Part shown: positions 5,363-12,274 of the stretch, one piece after another
Layout: each line of letters opens with the position of its first letter
Numbering within the stretch: position 1 is the first letter of the stretch
Assembly (NCBI GenBank): GCA_035560415.1
Contig: DATMZG010000057.1
Coordinates: 1 to 13,702, forward strand
Direction of reading: 5' to 3'
DNA from: DATMXT01 sp035560415
GTDB taxonomy: Bacteria; Bacillota; Clostridia; Oscillospirales; Feifaniaceae
DNA length: 13,702 nt
Notes under the pieces: model-generated
Databases searched by the model: none
Seen by the model: the letters and a program-made list of their open reading frames with translations, nothing else
Told to the model about the DNA's origin: nothing
Made by a program: the position numbers and the translations under genes

Positions 5363-6205
5363 TTACAGCATGCGCTCCATCATGATGATGTTGGAAGGGG
5401 CCATGACAAAGCCACGGGCAGTCAGCGCCGCCGCCCTTTTTTCGTCGTCCTTGTCAATCATGGTCACGACTTTGGGCACGCCCTGCTCCTTGCCTTTGGC
5501 AATGGCAAAGGAGATGCAGTCGTCGAGATTACCGCCCATGAGGCCAAAGTGCAGCGCCGAACGGTGCAGATACCTCGAGCCGCAGACCATGGCCGAGCCG
5601 CCCCCCGCATAGACTTTGCCCTCTTTGGCGAGAGCCGCCGTCGTCGCGGGATTTGCGGCGTAAAAGGTCCTGTTGGCAATGTAATAGCCCTTGTAGTCGA
5701 GCACATAGGGCAGCAGCGCGGCGTCGGCCTCATCCGGGTCTGTGACCTGCGCAAAGGCGGGTGCGGCGGGCGGCGCGACATCGGCAAGGGGCAGCGAGTA
5801 TTCGCGGGCGTGCATGGCGATGTCGAGCTTATTGCGGTAGCCGAGCTTTTTGGAGCCCTCGTTTTCAAAAGTGGTGTACATGCGCACGGCGATGAGCTCG
5901 AGCTTATTGGCGATGGCCATGCGGCGCTCCCACAGGGCGGCGCCGACCCCCATTTTCTGCATGGCGGGGTCGACTCTTGCCGTCTCAAACCAGGCCGAGA
6001 GGTCGGGCTGCACCGTGATGCGGCCAAAGCCGGCCGGCACGCCGTCCACCTCCACGACGACGAGCTCACCGTTTGAGGTGTCGAAAAAGAGGTCTTCGAC
6101 GCCGGCCAGATACTGAAGGGACGGCATGGCCGCCTTTTCAATTTGGAGCAGCCGCGGCATGTCCTCTCTGCGTGCGGGTCTCGCTGCGATATTTGCGTCT
6201 GCCAT
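5363..6205 (-). CDS. GNAT-family N-acetyltransferase with a C-terminal GNAT-like half
   Basis: A 280-aa protein. The N-terminal half (about 6-130) is a GNAT domain: the acetyl-CoA binding motif A is seen as ARVDPAMQKMGVGAALWE at 77-94, with Q-K-M-G-V-G matching the Q/R-x-x-G-x-G/A pattern. The C-terminal half (about 150-280) ends in AAALTARGFVMAPSNIIMMER, which resembles the last strand-helix-strand of a second, degenerate GNAT fold without a clear CoA loop. The acceptor substrate cannot be read from the sequence. ATG at 6205 has GGAGG 8 nt upstream. It lies 40 bp downstream of the MtnA-like gene in the same direction and probably is cotranscribed with it, which hints at action on a related small molecule; this link is inference. 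Confidence 0.8.
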   Translation of the reverse strand: MADANIAARPARREDMPRLLQIEKAAMPSLQYLAGVEDLFFDTSNGELVVVEVDGVPAGFGRITVQPDLSAWFETARVDPAMQKMGVGAALWERRMAIANKLELIAVRMYTTFENEGSKKLGYRNKLDIAMHAREYSLPLADVAPPAAPAFAQVTDPDEADAALLPYVLDYKGYYIANRTFYAANPATTAALAKEGKVYAGGGSAMVCGSRYLHRSALHFGLMGGNLDDCISFAIAKGKEQGVPKVVTMIDKDDEKRAAALTARGFVMAPSNIIMMERML

Positions 6206-6245
6206 ATTGCGTGCCTCCGATTATTGATATTTTGAATAATAATTG

Positions 6246-7310
6246 TCAACAGACCGGCGTGGAGTAGAGTCCCGGTTCGTCGCTCCTGAAGTAGCCGGCG
6301 AGGTCCCACGCCGAGAACATGCCCTTGTCGGTGGCGACGCCCGACACGAGGTGGGGCGGCGTGATGTCAAAGGCCGGATACCAGCCCTTGACCCCCTCCA
6401 TCGTCGTGCGGGTGCCAAGGGCGTCCATGACGAGAGCCGGGTCGCGCTCCTCGATTTTGACGTCCGTCGCCGTCAGGTGCTTTTTGTCGGGGGCGCCGGT
6501 CACAAAATACGGGACGCCGAAGTAGTTGGCGCAGAGCGCAATCTGGAAAGTGCCGACCTTGTTGATGATGTGGCCGTCCATGCAGATGGCGTCGGCCGCC
6601 GAAGTGAAGACGTCAATGCCCTTTTTCATCATCGTGAAGCCCGGCATGTTGTCGGTGATGACCGTCACGTCAAACCCCTGGTCGCAGGCGACCGAGGCGG
6701 TCAGCCGTGCCCCCTGAAAATAGGGGCGGGTCTCGGGGCAGAAAATTTTCAGGTCATACCCGCGGGCGGCGGCCTCCCGCAGGAAACAGCCCACCACGGT
6801 CTCGCCAAAGCACTGGGTCATGACAGAGCCCTTTTTCGGGAAGTGGTCGACGAGGACTGAGGCGGTCTTGGCCATGCGGGCGTAGCGGAACTCCATCATG
6901 CCAAAGGCGAACTGGAAGACGGCCAAATCGACCGGCCGGCCCTCCTCTTTGGCCTGCATCGCGGCCCGCAGGCAGTCAGAAGTGATGGCCTCCATGCGGG
7001 CGACGGTGGTCGGGCGCGCGTGGGAGAGGGTGTAGGCGGCCTTTTCCATGTAGTCCGCGAAGTCGGCGCGGTCCTTTGCCTCGTAAGCGGCCAGCGCCAT
7101 GCCCATGGCGGCGGCGTAGTAGGGGCCTGCCGACTGGGTCACCATGTCGGCAATGGCCCTCGCCACTTCGGTATGGCTGCGGCAGGTCACAAATTCCGTT
7201 CGAATCGGATAAATGCGGCGGTCGAGAATGCGCACGGCGCCCCCCTCATACCATGCGACGTTTTCATAGCGCAGCATGAAGGCAAGTCCGTCGTCGGCCC
7301 GTTTTGTCAT
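6246..7310 (-). CDS. MtnA/eIF2B-alpha-family sugar-1-phosphate isomerase
   Basis: A 354-aa protein of the family that includes S-methyl-5-thioribose-1-phosphate isomerase (aldose-1-phosphate to ketose-1-phosphate, methionine salvage) and ribose-1,5-bisphosphate isomerase. Family features seen: a catalytic-type Cys167 in VMTQC, ETRPYFQGARLTA at 193-205, ITDNMPG at 218-224, a catalytic-type Asp240 in SAADAI, and INKVGTF at 249-255. The usual VRGAPAIG substrate loop reads VTQSAGPYYAAAMG at 57-70, so the Arg-Gly is lost. This makes the exact substrate doubtful. ATG at 7310 has AAGGAG 8 nt upstream, which decides against longer in-frame starts that lack a site. No other methionine-salvage gene is in the window. 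It is first in a two-gene unit with a GNAT acetyltransferase and is driven by the promoter at 7432-7460. Confidence 0.75.
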   Translation of the reverse strand: MTKRADDGLAFMLRYENVAWYEGGAVRILDRRIYPIRTEFVTCRSHTEVARAIADMVTQSAGPYYAAAMGMALAAYEAKDRADFADYMEKAAYTLSHARPTTVARMEAITSDCLRAAMQAKEEGRPVDLAVFQFAFGMMEFRYARMAKTASVLVDHFPKKGSVMTQCFGETVVGCFLREAAARGYDLKIFCPETRPYFQGARLTASVACDQGFDVTVITDNMPGFTMMKKGIDVFTSAADAICMDGHIINKVGTFQIALCANYFGVPYFVTGAPDKKHLTATDVKIEERDPALVMDALGTRTTMEGVKGWYPAFDITPPHLVSGVATDKGMFSAWDLAGYFRSDEPGLYSTPVC

Positions 7311-7354
7311 AAGGCTCACTCCTTTTTTCAATGCCATAAACGGCAAGCGTCCAC

Positions 7355-7379
7355 CGTATGCGCGGGACTCGCGCATACG
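7355..7379 (-). other. Stem-loop in the isomerase mRNA leader
   Basis: Ten-base-pair perfect stem (CGTATGCGCG with CGCGCATACG) and a 5-nt loop, about 45 nt upstream of the isomerase start codon. No U-run follows on the minus strand, so it does not look like a terminator. It could stabilise the mRNA or bind a regulator. Confidence 0.55.
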
Positions 7380-7404
7380 CATGTAAGAGAAAATTAAACG
7401 TGTC

Positions 7405-7423
7405 AAAGCCGCTCCGCGGCTTT
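7405..7423 (-). other. Stem-loop at the 5' end of the isomerase mRNA
   Basis: AAAGCCGC, 3-nt loop, GCGGCTTT: an 8-bp stem beginning only a few bases after the predicted transcription start near 7425. A stem at the extreme 5' end commonly protects mRNA; that role is inferred. Confidence 0.5.
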
Positions 7424-7431
7424 CATACCTC

Positions 7432-7460
7432 ATTATACAACACGGCAAAAGGTAAAGCAA
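7432..7460 (-). promoter_or_regulatory. Promoter of the isomerase-GNAT unit
   Basis: On the minus strand TTGCTT (7460-7455), 17-nt spacer, perfect TATAAT (7437-7432). Predicted start is near 7425, giving a leader of about 115 nt that holds two stem-loops. Confidence 0.85.
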
Positions 7461-7470
7461 TTGCTTTACC
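7451..7470. promoter_or_regulatory. 20-bp perfect palindromic operator containing both divergent -35 boxes
   Basis: GGTAAAGCAATTGCTTTACC reads identically on both strands. Its centre (7460/7461) is exactly the point where the leftward and rightward -35 hexamers touch. A dimeric regulator bound here would block or control both promoters. The binding protein is not known; a perfect inverted repeat is unlike the direct repeats typical of WalR and other OmpR-family regulators. Confidence 0.75.
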
Positions 7471-7489
7471 GCCCTCTATCGTGTATAAT
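7461..7489 (+). promoter_or_regulatory. Promoter of the walRKHI operon
   Basis: TTGCTT (7461-7466), 17-nt spacer, perfect TATAAT (7484-7489). It is the mirror image of the leftward promoter in -35 sequence, spacing and -10. Predicted start is near 7496, about 78 nt before walR. Confidence 0.85.
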
Positions 7490-7514
7490 ATATCAAAACA
7501 ATCCGTGAGCGGGG

Positions 7515-7533
7515 CGCACGCGTTTGGCGTGCG
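7515..7533 (+). other. Stem-loop in the walR mRNA leader
   Basis: CGCACGC, 5-nt loop, GCGTGCG, in the leader between the predicted start near 7496 and the walR ribosome site at 7562-7566. No U-run follows; role unknown. Confidence 0.45.
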
Positions 7534-7573
7534 GCCGGCCTGCGAATTGGTCTTGTGTCGTGGAGGCGGTCGT

Positions 7574-8272
7574 ATGAGCAGAATATTAATCATTGAAGAT
7601 GAACACGCCATTGCCGATATTGTCGACTTCAACCTCAAAAAAGAGGGCTTTGAGACGGCCGTCGCATATGACGGGGGGGAAGGGCTCGACCTCTGTCTGA
7701 ATGGGGACTTTGACCTCATTTTGCTCGACGTCATGCTGCCGGTCATGGACGGCTGGGAAGTGCTGCGTATTTTGCGCGAGAAGAAGGGCACGCCGGTCAT
7801 CATGCTGACCGCCCGCGAGGAGGAGCTCGACAAAATCCACGGGCTGGAGCTCGGGGCCGACGACTATATCACAAAGCCCTTTTCCATGAACGAGCTCAAG
7901 GCCCGCATCAAGGCCAACATCCGCCGCGCGAAGGAGTACGCGCAGGGAGTGGAGGACAAGCCCTCCGAGGACCTTGTAAAGGTGCGCAGCATTACAATCG
8001 ACTTCGACCGCATGGTCGTCGTGCGGGAGGGCACCGACGTCGAGCTCTCGGGCCGGGAGTTCACATTGCTGACGCTGCTGTGCAAAAACCGCGGCAGGGT
8101 CTTTTCCCGCGAGGAGCTCCTCGAGCAGGTCTGGGAGTACGAGGGCTTTTTGGGGGACCTCAGGGTCGTCGACGTCATGGTGCGCCGCATTCGGGAGAAA
8201 ATTGAGCGGGACCCCTCCGACCCCGACATCATCCGCACCCGCCGCGGGGCCGGCTACTATATGGAGATTTAA
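7574..8272 (+). CDS. walR: WalR (YycF)-like response regulator
   Basis: An OmpR-family transcription factor of 232 aa, regulator of cell-wall metabolism in Firmicutes. The receiver domain (about 3-115) has acidic Glu8/Asp9, phosphoacceptor Asp52 in LILLDVMLP, Thr79 in IMLTA and Lys101 in ITKPF. A winged-helix domain follows at about 133-232, with the typical SGREFTLLTLL helix and an RTRRGAGYYME ending. The sequence from ADIVDFNLKKEGFE to LGADDYITKPFS is very like WalR. ATG at 7574 has GGAGG 7 nt upstream (7562-7566); the open frame continues upstream through the promoter and is not used. The gene heads walR-walK-walH-walI, and that gene order confirms the identification. It is cytoplasmic and acts with WalK. 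Confidence 0.93.
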   Translation: MSRILIIEDEHAIADIVDFNLKKEGFETAVAYDGGEGLDLCLNGDFDLILLDVMLPVMDGWEVLRILREKKGTPVIMLTAREEELDKIHGLELGADDYITKPFSMNELKARIKANIRRAKEYAQGVEDKPSEDLVKVRSITIDFDRMVVVREGTDVELSGREFTLLTLLCKNRGRVFSREELLEQVWEYEGFLGDLRVVDVMVRRIREKIERDPSDPDIIRTRRGAGYYMEI

Positions 8273-8275
8273 TGC

Positions 8276-10015
8276 ATGAAGAGCAGTCTCCAGATTAAAA
8301 TGGTGCTCATCATGGTGCTGCTGGCCGTCTCGGTCATGCTGGTCGTCGGCACCATGCTGGTCAACAACGTCATCTCCTTCTACAATGACGACTTTCTGCG
8401 CCAGGTCGAGACGTTTTTCGACGCCGACATGATGGCGTCGCTTGAGACCGCGGCCGGGACGGGAGTCGACGCGGTCTATGACCGCATGAGCCTCTACGCC
8501 TCGCAGCTCGGCATTGACACATACCGCAACTTCTATATTTTAAGTCCCGACGGCAAGCTGCTGGCGGGCTCCAACGAGGAGCTGGGCGGCGCCCTTGAGA
8601 TGACCCCAAACCTTATGGCGGAGCTCTCGGGGCGGGTGGGTGAGCGCCTCAACGTCGCCGCCCGCTACATGGACTACGCCGTGCCGGCTGCGGGGTACGT
8701 CATTTACATCAAGGACACCAAGGAAGAGGTGCGCGACCTCACCTGGGAGATCGTGCTCATCATCATCGAGACCATGCTGGTCACCCTCATCATCGCCATT
8801 CTGCTCTCCTTCCTGCTGGCGAGGACCATCACAAACCCGATTGAGAAGCTGACGGGGGGCGCCGTGAAAATTGCCGCCGGCGACTTCTCGGAGCCCTTGC
8901 CGGTCTCCTCGGCCGACGAGATCGGCACCCTGACCGTCACATTCAACGCGATGGCCGAAGTGCTCAAAAAGACGCTGGACGATGTGGAGGGCGAGCGCAA
9001 CAAGTTCAAGACCATCTTCCTCTACCTCACTGACGGCGTGGCCGTCTTTGACGCCTCGGGCACGCTGTTGCACATCAACCGGGCCGCCTTTGACATGCTG
9101 GGCGGCCACTGGGATGAAAATGTCAGCCGTTTTGAGGACGTCTTTCCGAGCGAGGTCGTGGGCTTTGCGCCGGCCGAGCTCAAGGAGGGCGGCGACGCCT
9201 CTCCGGTGCTTGACATCACGTCGGGTGAGCGGCGGCTCAAGGCCTATTTCGCCCCTTTTGAACTGCCTCAGCAGTCGGGCAGCATGAGCGAGGGGCTCAT
9301 TGCGGTGCTCCACGACGTCACGGAGCAGGAAAGGCTCAACAGCTCCCGCCGGGAGTTCATCGCAAATGTCTCCCACGAGCTGCGCACCCCTTTGACCAAC
9401 ATCAAGAGCTATACCGAGACCGTGCTCGACTCGCCGGAGCTGGAGGCGCAAACGCGGCACTCGTTCTTACAGGTCGTCCTCAATGAGAGCGACCGCATGA
9501 TTCGCATTGTCAAGGACCTGCTCACGCTCTCGCGGCTCGACAGCGACAAGCTCGACCTGCGTCCCCGCCCCTTTGACGCCTCGGCCATGTTGCAGCGGGT
9601 GCACAACGCCATGCGCATTGACGCAGAAAACCACAGGCACACCCTCACGCTCGAAATGGGAGAGCTCGGCGAGGTGTCGGGGGATGTGGAGCGCATTGAG
9701 CAGGTCGTCGTCAACATCGTCTCGAACTCAGTCAAGTACACGCCGGACGGCGGGCGCATTGCCATTGAGGCGAGCCGAGACGACAAGGAGCTTCTCATCG
9801 CCGTCACCGACAACGGAATGGGCATTTCGGAAAAGGACCAGCGCCGCATTTTTGAGCGGTTTTATCGGGTGGACAAGGCCCGCAGCCGCGAAAAGGGCGG
9901 CACCGGCCTTGGGCTTGCCATTGCCAAAGAGATCGTCGAGGCCTCGGGCGGCAGCATAACGCTTGCGAGCAGGCTCGGCGAGTTCACACGCGTTGAAGTT
10001 CGGCTTCCCGTATGA
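8276..10015 (+). CDS. walK: WalK (YycG)-like sensor histidine kinase
   Basis: A 579-aa membrane kinase that phosphorylates WalR. Order of parts: membrane helix about 8-30, extracytoplasmic sensor domain about 32-155, membrane helix about 158-182, HAMP about 183-236, PAS about 243-350, HisKA with His367 in FIANVSHELRTP, then HATPase with N box VVNIVSNSVKYTP (478-490), G1 DNGMGI (512-517) and G2 GGTGLGLAIA (541-550). This TM-sensor-TM-HAMP-PAS-kinase order is that of Firmicutes WalK. ATG at 8276 begins three bases after the walR stop, with GGAG about 9 nt before it. The stop overlaps the next ATG as ATGA. All catalytic motifs are intact. Whether the signal is the same as in bacilli (lipid II or wall hydrolysis products) is not shown by sequence. 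Confidence 0.93.
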   Translation: MKSSLQIKMVLIMVLLAVSVMLVVGTMLVNNVISFYNDDFLRQVETFFDADMMASLETAAGTGVDAVYDRMSLYASQLGIDTYRNFYILSPDGKLLAGSNEELGGALEMTPNLMAELSGRVGERLNVAARYMDYAVPAAGYVIYIKDTKEEVRDLTWEIVLIIIETMLVTLIIAILLSFLLARTITNPIEKLTGGAVKIAAGDFSEPLPVSSADEIGTLTVTFNAMAEVLKKTLDDVEGERNKFKTIFLYLTDGVAVFDASGTLLHINRAAFDMLGGHWDENVSRFEDVFPSEVVGFAPAELKEGGDASPVLDITSGERRLKAYFAPFELPQQSGSMSEGLIAVLHDVTEQERLNSSRREFIANVSHELRTPLTNIKSYTETVLDSPELEAQTRHSFLQVVLNESDRMIRIVKDLLTLSRLDSDKLDLRPRPFDASAMLQRVHNAMRIDAENHRHTLTLEMGELGEVSGDVERIEQVVVNIVSNSVKYTPDGGRIAIEASRDDKELLIAVTDNGMGISEKDQRRIFERFYRVDKARSREKGGTGLGLAIAKEIVEASGGSITLASRLGEFTRVEVRLPV

Positions 10016-11382
10016 TGAAGAGCGTTTATGAACGGCTAAAAAGCATACTGCTCGGGCTCCTCGTCTGCGCTACGATTGTCATGTCGATGCAGGCGCTCAT
10101 TTTCGAGCGCCTTTACCCCTATAACACCGGCGTCTTCTCCTCGCTGCGCAGCCTGTATGACGACCTGCGCAAGACGGCCGGCACCGCGCAGGAGAGAAGC
10201 GTCGCCGAGCGGGACCTCTGGGCCTCCTCCGTCACGCTGCTGCAAGCCGCGGGGGACGAGACCCTCTATTTCAGCGGCCAGACTGCGGCAAATCAGATTT
10301 CGGCCGTCACAAAAATTGCGGCCCAGATCATTTCGACAGGCACAAGGTCGTCGCAGGAGGGGGACTTTGCGGCCCTTTTACAGGACGGCAGCCTGCTGCT
10401 CGACCTCGGCCGCGAGCTGACGGTGGGCATATTTAAAAACCTCTGCGGGGAGGCCGGCGCCGAGGGAGACCCGGTCCGCCGCATTGTGATGACGGCGGGG
10501 GAAAACGGGTGCAGCCTGTCTTTTGAAAGCGAAAATCAACTCATCACCTATTTCGCCGCATCGGTTTCCGAGAGTGATTTGGCGGCCGCGGCCGACGCCG
10601 TCCGCCGATCGGGGCTGACGGTGCCGGCTTTAGTGGAGGGCCGCGGGCTCTTGGTGGGCGGCACGCCCGGAAGTCTCTCGGCAAAGCCCGGAGAGACAAA
10701 ACTGCTGCGGGCGTCTGCCGCAAACCCCATGTTTGCCGCCGATGGAACTGTCCAGGTCTCAGCTTTACAGAGCGCCCTGGCCGCCTTTAACTACAGCGTG
10801 TCGACTTTGCGGCGCGACGTGGAGGAGGACGGAACCCTCGTCTATGTGGAAAACTACAGCTATGTCCGCATTTCACCCGGCGGAATTCTCCTCTACAGCG
10901 CCGCAGGCCCCCGCCGCGGGCTGCCGCTGACCAAATGGATGCCGGCCCCCTCGGAGGAGGGATATACGGCCTATGAGGTCATCAAGGCGGGCTACGCCCT
11001 GCTCGACTCCTTTCAGCCCGCCATGACGGGGTCGCCCGGCGGCGGACTTCGCTATGCCGGCGGAGTCTGGAACGAGGCCGAAGACGAACTCGTCCTCTGC
11101 TACGACTATGTCATTGCGGGCATTCCGGTGCGGTTTGCGGACGGGGAGCACGCGGTGACGCTGGCCTACTCCGGCGGCTATTTCGTCGGGGCCAAAATCC
11201 GTTTTCGCACATACGGCATTGCGCAGGAGCCCTATTATCCCGCTTCGGTCATCAAAATGGTCGAGCTTGCCGAAATCTCGGCGGGCGAGCGTCCGACCGG
11301 CTTTGAGCTCGTTTACAACGACGGCGGCGACGGCGTGCTGCTGCCCCGGTATGAACTGACGGTGGACTATGGAATGGAGTAG
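10012..11382 (+). CDS. walH: WalH (YycH)-like regulator of WalK
   Basis: A 456-aa single-pass membrane protein. Residues about 10-29 (KSILLGLLVCATIVMSMQAL) form the anchor; the rest is extracytoplasmic and has no enzymatic motif. The opening pattern, a short basic N-terminus with K-S-I-L-L followed by one helix and a large domain, and its position between walK and walI identify it as YycH family. In bacilli WalH and WalI contact the WalK membrane helices and modulate its activity. Sequence conservation in this family is low, so the name relies strongly on synteny. The ATG at 10012 overlaps the walK stop; a second ATG follows at once at 10015. Confidence 0.8.
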   Translation: MMKSVYERLKSILLGLLVCATIVMSMQALIFERLYPYNTGVFSSLRSLYDDLRKTAGTAQERSVAERDLWASSVTLLQAAGDETLYFSGQTAANQISAVTKIAAQIISTGTRSSQEGDFAALLQDGSLLLDLGRELTVGIFKNLCGEAGAEGDPVRRIVMTAGENGCSLSFESENQLITYFAASVSESDLAAAADAVRRSGLTVPALVEGRGLLVGGTPGSLSAKPGETKLLRASAANPMFAADGTVQVSALQSALAAFNYSVSTLRRDVEEDGTLVYVENYSYVRISPGGILLYSAAGPRRGLPLTKWMPAPSEEGYTAYEVIKAGYALLDSFQPAMTGSPGGGLRYAGGVWNEAEDELVLCYDYVIAGIPVRFADGEHAVTLAYSGGYFVGAKIRFRTYGIAQEPYYPASVIKMVELAEISAGERPTGFELVYNDGGDGVLLPRYELTVDYGME

Positions 11383-12145
11383 AACAAAGAGCATTTTAAT
11401 CGCGCTGCTGCTCGTCATCGACGTGTTCCTCTACTGCAACCTCGAACGCACGAAAGCGCAAAAGCTCGACCTGCCCGAGGCGTATGTGGCGGACGCCGTG
11501 GCGGCGCTCGAGGAGCGGGGCGTGACGGTGGAGGCGGGCGCGATGCCCCACCGCCGCATTGCGCTGCCGGTGGCCGAAATGGACTCGAGGGAGCTCCTGT
11601 ATCCGCTGGCCCGCGCCGCGCTCGGGGATGAGGCGCTGCAGCCCGAAATCGGAGAAGAGGGCATCCGGTTTTCAAACGGAAACGGCACTTTTGTCCTGCT
11701 CACCGACACCGATTTCACCTATACTCCGGCCGGCGACAAGCCGGATTTCGGTGAAATTTTAAAAAAGGCCGGATATGCGAAAAAGAGCTATGTCGTGGAC
11801 GCGGCCGGCGGCGTGCGCATTCTCATCGGCGGCGTCAAAGTCGAGGGCTGCGGCGTCACGTTTGAGGACGGCGTCTTCTCTGGAACCCTCATTGAGCCGC
11901 AGGCGGCCGTGTTGCGCTCTGTCGGGCTCATCGACCCCGTCAACGCGCTGCTGAGCTTCTCCGATTACGTAAAAAAGGCAAATCTTGGCACGCAGACCGT
12001 GACTTCGGTCGAAAGCGTATACGCGCTTGAGCAGGAGGGACTTTTTAAAGTGCTTACGGCCGAGCCGTCATATAAAATTACATCGAACGGCGTGGCCTAC
12101 CTTGTCGCGGCCGTCTCCGGCGAGGTAAAAATTTATGTCAACTGA
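11369..12145 (+). CDS. walI: WalI (YycI)-like regulator of WalK
   Basis: A 258-aa single-pass membrane protein. It opens MEWSRTKSILIALLLVIDVF, matching the YycI signature M-x-W-S-x-T-K-x-I-x-I followed by a hydrophobic stretch and V-F-L. The helix spans about 7-24; the remainder is extracytoplasmic. Near the C-terminus the segment YALEQEGLFKVLTAEPSYKI and a final strand pair fit the YycI domain. It overlaps walH by 14 bp, so the two are probably translationally coupled, in line with their action as a heterodimer on WalK in bacilli. It ends the operon; no walJ (metal-beta-lactamase fold) follows, unlike the classical arrangement. Confidence 0.85.
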   Translation: MEWSRTKSILIALLLVIDVFLYCNLERTKAQKLDLPEAYVADAVAALEERGVTVEAGAMPHRRIALPVAEMDSRELLYPLARAALGDEALQPEIGEEGIRFSNGNGTFVLLTDTDFTYTPAGDKPDFGEILKKAGYAKKSYVVDAAGGVRILIGGVKVEGCGVTFEDGVFSGTLIEPQAAVLRSVGLIDPVNALLSFSDYVKKANLGTQTVTSVESVYALEQEGLFKVLTAEPSYKITSNGVAYLVAAVSGEVKIYVN

Positions 12146-12178
12146 TTGCGAAAAGCTCTTTTATTTGAGGACATATCG

Positions 12179-12187
12179 TGGTATACT
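12179..12187 (+). promoter_or_regulatory. Extended -10 promoter upstream of murA
   Basis: TGGTATACT: a TGn extension plus TATACT (5/6 to consensus). Seventeen bases upstream is only a weak -35 (TTTTAT, 12159-12164). Predicted start is near 12194, giving an approximately 80-nt leader. It would let murA be expressed apart from the wal operon. Confidence 0.6.
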
Positions 12188-12274
12188 CTCTATTAATGAC
12201 ATGAACGACATGACAGGGCTGTGACCGGCCTGTTAAAAATAACCGGATTGCCGGGCTTGATGGAGAAAACAAAA

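Noticed and set aside
6220..6249. Possible promoter for the GNAT gene (TTGACA at 6249-6244, AATAAT at 6225-6220, 18-nt spacer)
   Set aside because: Transcription would begin inside or after the GGAGG site at 6218-6214, giving an mRNA without its ribosome site; the AT-rich patch is suggestive but the geometry is wrong.
7311..7425. SAM riboswitch upstream of the MtnA-like gene
   Set aside because: I could not find the conserved multi-stem core; only two simple stem-loops are present.
7400..7427. Seven-codon leader peptide MKAAERL in the isomerase leader
   Set aside because: Its ATG would fall almost at the predicted transcription start with no ribosome site, and it has no run of regulatory codons.
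8540..9460. 306-codon minus-strand open frame opposite walK
   Set aside because: His/Gly/Arg-rich shadow of the kinase gene without motifs.
12221..12274. Longer murA starts (GTG 12221, ATG 12260)
   Set aside because: No ribosome site precedes them and the added residues are not typical of MurA; ATG 12260 remains a possible alternative.
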